A stretch of DNA of 16,789 nucleotides from Omnitrophica WOR_2 bacterium RIFCSPLOWO2_12_FULL_46_30 (GTDB lineage Bacteria; Omnitrophota; Gorgyraeia; Gygaellales; UBA12090): positions 1,009 to 17,797 of the forward strand of contig MHHA01000072.1 in NCBI GenBank assembly GCA_001805845.1, in the 5' to 3' direction. The translations under genes were made by a program, and so were the position numbers. Each line of letters begins with the position of its first letter. Position 1 is the stretch's first letter. This document shows, piece after piece, positions 1 through 5,521 of this stretch. The notes below the pieces were generated by a model. It saw only the letters and a list, made by a program, of their open reading frames with translations, was not told the origin of the DNA and made no database searches.

Positions 1-1029
1 GCATATCTTCTTGACGTCGACCATCCAACTGCCAATAGCAACGTAGCCAGGATCAAGCCGAAGGTGGGCTCGGGTGACATCGAAGTGCTTACCCTGCAAA
101 GTGGGAACGGCGATCCCATCTTGACCGCTCGCAACACAGGCAACGTCGGCATCGGGACGACGAGCCCGAATGTTAATTTGGATGCCAGAGGAGTGGTTGC
201 GCTCGGCAATACTGGAAACCGTTTCGTGGTTGGCCAACGACTAATTTCTGGTCAAAAAGGAGTCTGGTTTACTGTTGATGATGTCGCGTCTAATGTGGCA
301 GGCATACAAGCTGAAAATGCAGGTACTGGCTACTTTAGCATGGCTTTACAGCCTTTTGGCGGCAACGTCGGCATCGGGACGGCGGATCCGACGCAAAAAT
401 TAACCGTTCGGGGCACACTAAGATTAACTGATGGCAGTTATAACGGCGACTTAACTATGGGTTCTAACGGTGTGCAAATCAATACCTATTTTGCACCAAC
501 AATTGATGGCAGCGGCGGATTGGGTCACGCATCTTTTAGATTCGGCCAGCTTTACTCTTTAAATAAAAATGCCGTGGTTGATACAGCGAATTATGGTAGA
601 AGAATTTTAGTAGTAAGAGAATCGCCCGAAGCGAAATTTATAGACGAAGGAGAAGGACAGCTTATAAATGGAGAACTGAAAATTTATATTGGCCCTATTT
701 TTAAAGAAACGGTAAACACAAAAGTTCCATATCTTGTTTACCTCACATTACTCGATGAAGCAAATGGTTTACGGGTTGCTGAACGAACCCCAGATTATTT
801 CGTTGTCAGGGAGATAAAAAATGGCGAGTCTAATGCAAAGTTTAGCTGGCAGATATCTGCGTTTAGATTAGGCTATGAAAATTTAAGAATCCCTGAAGCT
901 AACATTGATGCAAATTCAAAAATAAACGTTCCCCACCCATTTATGACAATGGATGAGCTTGGTTATAAAGATCTAAAGTTGGAAAGTAAGTCGATAAAAG
1001 AAACTAAAAGGGTCAGACCTCAACATTAG
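1..1029 (+). CDS. Fibre/adhesin-like surface protein, C-terminal part (5' end outside window)
   Basis: The frame is open from base 1, so the GTG at 64 is not a convincing start and the gene is treated as 5'-truncated (342 residues visible). It has two copies of a G-N-V-G-I-G-T-x-x-P motif at about residues 47-56 and 121-130, encoded by an exact 21-bp direct repeat at 139-159 and 361-381. This motif is typical of beta-rich phage-tail-fibre-like and adhesin-like proteins. A distinct C-terminal module (about residues 195-310) contains GEGQLINGE, PIFKETVN, NGLRVAERTPDYFVVRE and SNAKFSW, a pattern I recall from the ends of many such predicted surface proteins. No S74 intramolecular chaperone signature (DERLK-like) is visible. 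The last residues, RVRPQH and the stop, are encoded by or abut the arm of an inverted repeat. The 5' third looks GC-richer than the 3' part, suggesting mosaic origin. Exact function and ligand are unknown. Confidence 0.75.
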   Translation, partial: AYLLDVDHPTANSNVARIKPKVGSGDIEVLTLQSGNGDPILTARNTGNVGIGTTSPNVNLDARGVVALGNTGNRFVVGQRLISGQKGVWFTVDDVASNVAGIQAENAGTGYFSMALQPFGGNVGIGTADPTQKLTVRGTLRLTDGSYNGDLTMGSNGVQINTYFAPTIDGSGGLGHASFRFGQLYSLNKNAVVDTANYGRRILVVRESPEAKFIDEGEGQLINGELKIYIGPIFKETVNTKVPYLVYLTLLDEANGLRVAERTPDYFVVREIKNGESNAKFSWQISAFRLGYENLRIPEANIDANSKINVPHPFMTMDELGYKDLKLESKSIKETKRVRPQH

Positions 1030-1129
1030 AAACTAATTGATAGAAAGGACTCCCCGCTATATAATAATTCTATGGCCAGGCCTTACAGATTTAGATTGCA
1101 TAACTTCTAAGATTGAGGTCTGACCCCTT
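1007..1129. repeat. MITE/REP-like element with 14-bp terminal inverted repeats
   Basis: GGGTCAGACCTCAA at 1010-1023 is the exact reverse complement of 1113-1126; two more pairs match just outside after one mismatch. The roughly 90-bp interior has no ORF of note but contains a small hairpin, ATTAG-AAA-CTAAT (1025-1037), overlapping the stop codon of the upstream gene. Size and ends resemble a non-autonomous mobile or REP-type palindromic element. No transposase is present and no target duplication is obvious. Confidence 0.6.
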
Positions 1130-1285
1130 CATTTATTCTTTGATAGCATAGGAAGTTATATCAGGCTACCTGAATCAGATTCTTTAGCGCTTTAACAAGT
1201 TACAGAAACGAGCGCCGCAGGATCAAGAAAAATCTGCTTTAAGTTTATACCCGCCGGGTGCCCCGATTTTCTGGGCATATTTTTC

Positions 1286-1313
1286 TTGACAAAGTAATAA
1301 AATAAGATATACT
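1286..1313 (+). promoter_or_regulatory. Sigma-70-type promoter for rplM-rpsI
   Basis: A perfect -35 box TTGACA (1286-1291) and a near-consensus -10 box TATACT (1308-1313) are separated by 16 bp. The expected transcription start (about 1319-1321) lies only 2-4 nt before the rplM ATG at 1323, implying a leaderless or almost leaderless mRNA. No Shine-Dalgarno sequence precedes that ATG. The rest of the 1130-1322 gap shows no gene; it holds a short TCAGG-CTA-CCTGA hairpin (1161-1173). Confidence 0.8.
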
Positions 1314-1322
1314 ATTTTTTCT

Positions 1323-1748
1323 ATGCAAAAGACGTATTTAGCCAAAAAATCCGAGATTAAAAGGGCCTGGCATCTCCTTGATGCCCAGGATAAGATTTTA
1401 GGCCGGCTTGCCGTAGAGGCGGCTAAAATCTTACGCGGTAAGCATAAGCCATGTTTTACCCCGAATATTGACTGCGGGGATAACGTTATAGTTATCAATG
1501 CAGCCAAAGTGAAGGTCAGCGGAAGAAAAATGACCCAAAAGGTCTACCGCAGGTATTCCGGGTATCCCGGTGGCCTTAGGGAGGTCGAGCTTGGCGAGAT
1601 GCTTAAGAAGAAGCCGACTGAAGTGGTAAGATTGGCAGTGAGAAGGATGCTTCCTTCGGGGCCTTTGGGGAGAGATTTATTAAAAAAGTTAAAGATATAT
1701 AGCTTAGATAAACATCCGCATACTTGGGCTAAGATAGAGGTTAAGTAG
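1323..1748 (+). CDS. rplM: 50S ribosomal protein L13
   Basis: L13 is an early-assembling large-subunit protein that binds 23S rRNA. The 141-residue product has the family's normal length. Visible signatures are the N-terminal W-x-L-L-D-A-x-D-K-x-L-G-R-L-A segment (about residues 16-30), the R-x-Y-S-G-Y-P-G-G-L block in the middle and the M-L-P-S-G-P-L-G-R block near residues 109-117, followed by KIYSLDKHPHTWAK. The start MQKTYLAKKSEIKR aligns with the usual L13 beginning, so the ATG at 1323 is right even though no ribosome-binding site precedes it. It is followed one base later by rpsI, the near-universal L13-S9 pair, and both are driven by the promoter at 1286-1313. Confidence 0.98.
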   Translation: MQKTYLAKKSEIKRAWHLLDAQDKILGRLAVEAAKILRGKHKPCFTPNIDCGDNVIVINAAKVKVSGRKMTQKVYRRYSGYPGGLREVELGEMLKKKPTEVVRLAVRRMLPSGPLGRDLLKKLKIYSLDKHPHTWAKIEVK

Positions 1749-1749
1749 A

Positions 1750-2145
1750 ATGGAGCCAGGGACAAATTATACAGCAAACGGAAGGCGCAAAGAGGCAATC
1801 GCACGGGTCAGGCTTGTTCCGGGAAAAGGCAATGTTACGGTAAACAAGCGCTCCCTTGATAAGTATTTTATCCGGGAGACCGACCGCATTCTTATAAAAC
1901 AGCCATTCCAGACGACAAACACCGTAAATAAATTTGACTGTTTTGCAAATATTAAAGGCGGCGGGCTGTCCGGACAGGCCGGAGCTTTAAGGCTGGGAAT
2001 TGCCCGCGCCCTTTTACTGGTTGACCCGGCATTCAAGACGCTTCTGAGAAAGGGCAGTTTTCTTACCCGCGATTCCCGGATGAAGGAGCGCAAGAAATAC
2101 GGCCAAAAAGGCGCGCGCAAACGTTTCCAGTGGACAAAGAGATAG
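1750..2145 (+). CDS. rpsI: 30S ribosomal protein S9
   Basis: S9 is a small-subunit head protein whose basic C-terminal tail reaches the P-site tRNA. The 131-residue product shows the family landmarks: GRRKEAIARVRL at residues 11-22, PGKGNVTVN following, KGGGLSGQAGALRLGIARALL in the middle, LTRDSRMKERKKYG, and the basic end ARKRFQWTKR, whose terminal K-R is the conserved tRNA-contacting end. The ATG lies one base after the rplM stop, with AGAGG 9 nt upstream, so the pair is translated from one mRNA. A heptamer repeat and an intrinsic terminator follow directly. Confidence 0.98.
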   Translation: MEPGTNYTANGRRKEAIARVRLVPGKGNVTVNKRSLDKYFIRETDRILIKQPFQTTNTVNKFDCFANIKGGGLSGQAGALRLGIARALLLVDPAFKTLLRKGSFLTRDSRMKERKKYGQKGARKRFQWTKR

Positions 2146-2150
2146 AAACA

Positions 2151-2184
2151 GAATTAAGAATTAAGAACTAAGAAAAAGAACTAA
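2151..2184 (+). repeat. Degenerate heptamer array (GAAYTAA units) after rpsI
   Basis: Five abutting units read GAATTAA, GAATTAA, GAACTAA, GAAAAA (6 bp) and GAACTAA, starting 5 bp after the rpsI stop and ending just before the terminator hairpin. It looks like a short tandemly repeated sequence rather than coding DNA. Confidence 0.7.
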
Positions 2185-2196
2185 GAGATATAAGGG

Positions 2197-2223
2197 TCCC
2201 GCCTACGAGAGGCGGGATTTTTT
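2197..2223 (+). terminator. Rho-independent terminator of rplM-rpsI
   Basis: An 8-bp perfect stem TCCCGCCT/AGGCGGGA (2197-2204 with 2210-2217) closes a 5-nt loop and is followed directly by six T residues (2218-2223). It separates the ribosomal pair from the arginine operon. Confidence 0.92.
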
Positions 2224-2227
2224 GTTT

Positions 2228-2274
2228 ACCCCGACGAAAAAAACATTGACCCCGACGATTATTTTTGGCATAAT
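2228..2274 (+). promoter_or_regulatory. Promoter for the arg-lys operon with paired direct repeats
   Basis: A -35 box TTGACC (2246-2251) and -10 box CATAAT (2269-2274) are 17 bp apart, giving a start near 2281 and a leader of about 30 nt before argC. The 10-mer ACCCCGACGA occurs at 2228-2237 and again at 2249-2258, exactly 21 bp apart (two helical turns). The second copy overlaps the -35 box. This arrangement would suit a repressor or activator binding one face of the helix. The regulator is unknown; the repeat does not look like the ArgR box consensus. Confidence 0.6.
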
Positions 2275-2310
2275 AAAGCATCATTGATGCTGCGAAAGGC
2301 GGAGAATTTC

Positions 2311-3423
2311 ATGTTACGGGTGGGGATAATCGGCGTAAGGGGATATACTGGCGAGCAGCTGCTTGATCTTTTGCTCAGGCACTCCCGGGTTAAGATAAAT
2401 TATTTGACCGCCAGGGTTGATAAACCGGTTAAGATTTCAGAGCTTTTTCCTCAGTTTAAAAATAGATTAGATTTAGTTTGCGATAATTTTAATCTAAGCC
2501 GGGCCCTGGAATCTGCGGATTTATTTTTCCTGGCCCTGCCGCACACAGCCTCTATGGATATTGCGCCCTTGCTGCGAAAGGGCGGCAAGAAAGTAATTGA
2601 TTTAAGCGCGGATTACCGGCTGAAAGATTATAAATTATATGAAGCATGGTATAAGGCCAAACATAAGGATAGAAAAAACTTAAAAAAAGCAGTTTATGGC
2701 TTGCCGGAGATTCATAAGGTAGATATCCGGGAAGCTGATTTCATTGCTAATCCCGGTTGTTATTCGACTCTGGCAATACTTTCGCTTGCTCCTCTGGTCC
2801 AAGTGAGGCTCGCCAAGCTCGGCAGTATCATTATTGACGCTAAAAGCGGCTATAGCGGAGCCGGCAGAAAATCTACCGATGACCCTTTCTGGGGAGAAAT
2901 CAAAGATAACTTTAATGCCTATAAGGTTGATAACCATCAGCATACCCCGGAAATAGAGCAGGAGTTATCAAAATTAGCTAAGAAAAAAATAAAGGTTACC
3001 TTTGTCCCGCATCTCCTGCCTATAGAAAGAGGAATCTTAGAGACGATATATGTGCGGGTTACGGGTTACGCCTGCCTGCCGGCAAGGCAGGGGTTACGGG
3101 TTACGGAACAAAAGTTAATAGAACAATATAAAAGATTCTATAAAGATGAGCCGTTTGTGAGAATAAAGGGTGAGGGAGAGTTTCCCAGCTTAAGGGATGT
3201 TCAGTATACCAATTTCTGCGATATTGGAATTAAGGTAAGCCAGGATAAGAAATTGCTCATTATAATTTCGGCAATAGACAATTTAGTTAAGGGTGCTTCA
3301 GGCCAAGCGGTGCAGAATATGAACTTGATGTGCGGCTTCAGGGAGAGCGAAGGCTTACCCCGTAGAAACTGCGGGGCAACCTCAGAAGAGAAAGAGGTTT
3401 CTAACGGGGCTTACTATGAGTAA
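2311..3423 (+). CDS. argC: N-acetyl-gamma-glutamyl-phosphate reductase
   Basis: This NADPH-dependent enzyme reduces N-acetylglutamyl phosphate to its semialdehyde, the third step of ornithine synthesis. The start at 2311 is preferred over upstream TTG 2284/ATG 2287 because AGGCGGAG lies about 6 nt before it and the Rossmann motif (V-G-I-I-G-x-x-G-Y-T-G, residues 4-14) then follows immediately. The catalytic Cys is C150 in NPGCYS. FVPHLLPIERGIL, DEPFVRI and KGASGQAVQNMNLM are conserved. Two parts do not belong to the family. Residues 252-265 (GYACLPARQGLRVT) are a 42-bp in-frame palindromic-repeat insertion. The tail after GFRESEGL is encoded by a second repeat, which shifts the stop to 3421-3423 and makes an 8-nt overlap with argJ. 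The core fold and active site look intact, so the enzyme is probably functional. Confidence 0.95.
   Translation: MLRVGIIGVRGYTGEQLLDLLLRHSRVKINYLTARVDKPVKISELFPQFKNRLDLVCDNFNLSRALESADLFFLALPHTASMDIAPLLRKGGKKVIDLSADYRLKDYKLYEAWYKAKHKDRKNLKKAVYGLPEIHKVDIREADFIANPGCYSTLAILSLAPLVQVRLAKLGSIIIDAKSGYSGAGRKSTDDPFWGEIKDNFNAYKVDNHQHTPEIEQELSKLAKKKIKVTFVPHLLPIERGILETIYVRVTGYACLPARQGLRVTEQKLIEQYKRFYKDEPFVRIKGEGEFPSLRDVQYTNFCDIGIKVSQDKKLLIIISAIDNLVKGASGQAVQNMNLMCGFRESEGLPRRNCGATSEEKEVSNGAYYE
3056..3105 (+). repeat. Palindromic element inserted in frame within argC
   Basis: A near-palindromic core at 3070-3092 (CCTGCCTGCCGGC then AAGGCAGG, one bulged base) is flanked by two exact copies of GGGTTACGGGTTACG (3056-3070 and 3091-3105), each made of GGGTTAC heptamers. 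Removing 42 bp would leave R-V-T-E-Q-K-L, a normal ArgC context. The same 23-bp core recurs in each of the three argD-argF repeats (for example 6716-6738). Confidence 0.85.
3352..3414 (+). repeat. Palindromic element at the argC 3' end flanked by 7-bp direct repeats
   Basis: GGCTTAC occurs at 3352-3358 and 3408-3414. Between and overlapping them, CCCCGTAGAAAC (3358-3369) pairs with 3397-3409 (one bulge). An inner AACCTC/GAGGTT hairpin (3378-3383 with 3394-3399) and an alternative CCCCG/CGGGG hairpin (3358-3362 with 3372-3376) are also possible. Deleting 56 bp would recreate argC ending G-L-L-stop with an ATGA overlap to argJ. Confidence 0.75.
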
Positions 3424-4552
3424 ATATAAAAATGCTCTCTGCCGGCCAAAAGGCTTTAAGTGCGCAGCTTTAGCCTGCGGCTTAAAGAAGAATAAAGGCC
3501 TGGATTTAGCGCTGATCTATTCAGAGGTCCCCGCAGCTGCCTGCGGGATGTTTACCCGAAATAGATTTGCCGCGAGTCCCGTGAAGATTTGCCAGGAGCA
3601 TCTTAAGAGAGGACAGGCCCAGGCAATTGTGGTCAATAGCGGCAATGCCAATTGTTATACCGGAAAAATGGGGTTAAGGGTTGCCCGGGAAACCGCGCAA
3701 CTTGCCGCAAAATTGTTAGGCCTGAAAGCTCATTCGGTATTAGTCGCCTCAACCGGGATTATCGGCAGGCAATTAGATTTTACTAAGATTAAAAAGGCAT
3801 TGCCGGTATTAGCCGGCTCGTTAGATAAGAATAACGGCGCAAAAGCCGCCCGGGCGATTATGACCACGGATACAAAGCCGAAAGAGTTAGCTGCGAAAAT
3901 TAATATAAGCGGTAAGCCCGTAACTATAGGAGCCATTGCCAAGGGGGCGGGCATGATTGCTCCGGATATGGCAACGATGTTATGCTTTATAACTACCGAC
4001 GTTTTGATTGCATACTCAGGCCTAAAGGCAGCTTTAAAAGAAGCAGTGGACACTTCTTTTAATCTGCTTAGCATTGACGGCTGTATGAGCACTAATGACA
4101 GCGTGATTATTCTGGCCAATGGTTTAGCCGGGAACAGGCCGATGAGCTTAAACGATGACAATTTCATGAAATTTAAAACCGCCTTAAAAAAAATTTGTCT
4201 TGGCTTAGCCAAAATGATTGTCTCCGACGCTGAAGGCGCAAGCAAGTTTATGACTATTAAAGTAAGCGGAGCAAGGAATAATGCAGAGGCAAAAAAAGCG
4301 GGCTTAGCCGTAGCCAATTCCAATCTTTTTAAGGCCGCGGTATATGGTGAAAATCGAAACTTGGGCAGGATTATCGCAGCCATAGGCGCCTCGGGAGCCA
4401 AGGCAAAAGAAGATATAGCCATTGCGTGCGGTTCGCTTAAAAAAAAGGATGTCACGGTTAAGGTGGATTTAAAAATAGGCTCTGGCGAAGCTGCAGTTTA
4501 TACCTCGGACCTGACGCCGGAGTATATCAGGATAAATGCGGGATACAATTGA
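3416..4552 (+). CDS. argJ: Glutamate N-acetyltransferase / amino-acid acetyltransferase
   Basis: ArgJ moves the acetyl group from N-acetylornithine to glutamate, giving ornithine and closing the acetyl cycle; some members also use acetyl-CoA. It is an Ntn-fold protein made as a precursor that cleaves itself between Ala and Thr in the motif A-P-D-M-A-T-M-L. Here the nucleophile is T187. Other landmarks are VVNSGNANCYTG (about residues 73-84), ASTGIIG, the glycine-rich IAKGAGMI before the cleavage site, LLSIDGCMSTND and MIVSDAEGASKFM. The 378 residues are close to the family norm. Whether it is mono- or bifunctional cannot be read from sequence; no argA or argE is in the window. The ribosome-binding site is weak because the repeat at 3352-3414 ends almost at the ATG. 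The stop codon lies inside the first unit of the 9-bp array that follows. Confidence 0.96.
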   Translation: MSKYKNALCRPKGFKCAALACGLKKNKGLDLALIYSEVPAAACGMFTRNRFAASPVKICQEHLKRGQAQAIVVNSGNANCYTGKMGLRVARETAQLAAKLLGLKAHSVLVASTGIIGRQLDFTKIKKALPVLAGSLDKNNGAKAARAIMTTDTKPKELAAKINISGKPVTIGAIAKGAGMIAPDMATMLCFITTDVLIAYSGLKAALKEAVDTSFNLLSIDGCMSTNDSVIILANGLAGNRPMSLNDDNFMKFKTALKKICLGLAKMIVSDAEGASKFMTIKVSGARNNAEAKKAGLAVANSNLFKAAVYGENRNLGRIIAAIGASGAKAKEDIAIACGSLKKKDVTVKVDLKIGSGEAAVYTSDLTPEYIRINAGYN

Positions 4553-4636
4553 GTTTGTTGAGTTCATAGAGTTTATTGAGTTTATAGAGTTCTCACTTAA
4601 CGAGCTAAAAAAATTCAAGCAACTCAATGAACTCAA
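4549..4636. repeat. 9-bp tandem array (TTGAGTTNN) with inverted copies, argJ-argB
   Basis: Five abutting nonamers run from 4549 to 4593: TTGAGTTTG, TTGAGTTCA, TAGAGTTTA, TTGAGTTTA, TAGAGTTCT. Two reverse-complement units, GCAACTCAA (4619-4627) and TGAACTCAA (4628-4636), follow. TTGAGTTCAT (4558-4567) pairs perfectly with 4627-4636, so the transcript could fold into a long hairpin just before the argB ribosome-binding site. The argJ stop TGA is part of the first unit. Confidence 0.8.
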
Positions 4637-4662
4637 ATAACTTGCAAACGGAGCGAGGGTAG

Positions 4663-5520
4663 ATGGAAGAAGCAATCAAAAAAGCGGATGTTCTGATTGA
4701 GGCCTTGCCGTATATTAAGGAATTTCACCGTAAGGTTATGGTGATAAAATACGGCGGGAGTATCTTAGGCGAAGAGAAAATCAGAAGAGGCGTTTTAGAA
4801 GATATAGTTTTTTTAAGCTATATGGGGCTTTGCCCGGTTTTGGTTCACGGAGGCGGGCCGAATATTTCAGAGCGGATGAAGTCCGAGGGCGTTAAAACCG
4901 AATTTGTGGATGGTATGCGGGTTACTGATGAGAAAACCCTGGAGATAGTGGAAGAGGAATTGAATAAACTCAATAAAATAATTGTTTCTGAAATAAAGGA
5001 ATTAGGGGGAAAGGCGGTCGGCTTCTTGAGTAAAGATGAAGGCATAATCATAGCCCGTAAAAGGCAAAGCCCGGACAGGGACCTGGGTTTAGTAGGTACG
5101 GTTGAAGCCATTAACACAAAACCGCTTTTTACCCAGACCAGAAACTATACGATTTGCGTTATTTGCCCTATGGGAAAAGGCAGGGATGGTAAAACCTACA
5201 ATATCAACGCTGATGATGCCGCCTCAAGCGCAGCTATAAGTTTATCGGCTGAGAAATTGGTAGTTTTAACCAATGTTAAGGGCATAATGCGTTCTCCGGA
5301 GGATGCGAATTCTCTTATTTCAACCTTGACGGTTAGTGAGGCGCAAAGTTTAATTGAGGAAGGGGCGATTCAGGCAGGAATGATTCCTAAGGTGAATTCC
5401 TGCGTAGCGGCTTTGGAGGGAAGGGTCAGGAAGGCGCATATCATTGATGCCCGGATTTCCCATGCCTTGCTCTTAGAGATTTTCACAGAAGAGGGAATCG
5501 GGACGGAGATTATAAAATAA
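4663..5520 (+). CDS. argB: Acetylglutamate kinase
   Basis: ArgB phosphorylates N-acetylglutamate with ATP, the step usually controlled by arginine. The 285-residue amino-acid-kinase fold shows K29 in IKYGGS, the HGGGP glycine loop at residues 62-66, GMRVTD, the ATP-site NINADDAA segment, LTNVKGI and the GGAIQAGM-type EEGAIQAGMIPKV motif. Residues 1-22, with ADVLIEALPYIKEF, match the extra N-terminal helix of arginine-inhibited hexameric acetylglutamate kinases; the E. coli type lacks it. Feedback inhibition by arginine is therefore likely (inference). The ATG is preceded by GGAG and GAGGG at 9 and 3 nt. The stop is one base before argD. Confidence 0.97.
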   Translation: MEEAIKKADVLIEALPYIKEFHRKVMVIKYGGSILGEEKIRRGVLEDIVFLSYMGLCPVLVHGGGPNISERMKSEGVKTEFVDGMRVTDEKTLEIVEEELNKLNKIIVSEIKELGGKAVGFLSKDEGIIIARKRQSPDRDLGLVGTVEAINTKPLFTQTRNYTICVICPMGKGRDGKTYNINADDAASSAAISLSAEKLVVLTNVKGIMRSPEDANSLISTLTVSEAQSLIEEGAIQAGMIPKVNSCVAALEGRVRKAHIIDARISHALLLEIFTEEGIGTEIIK

Positions 5521-5521
5521 G

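Noticed and set aside
2228..2258. ArgR operator (ARG boxes)
   Set aside because: The GC-rich direct repeats do not resemble the AT-rich palindromic ARG box, so I assign no regulator.
2284..2310. Upstream TTG/ATG starts for argC
   Set aside because: They would add nine unconserved residues and lack a ribosome-binding site; AGGCGGAG sits before the ATG at 2311.
3730..4455. 241-codon minus-strand ORF opposite argJ
   Set aside because: It lies entirely inside the well-conserved argJ and has no recognisable family features; a shadow frame.
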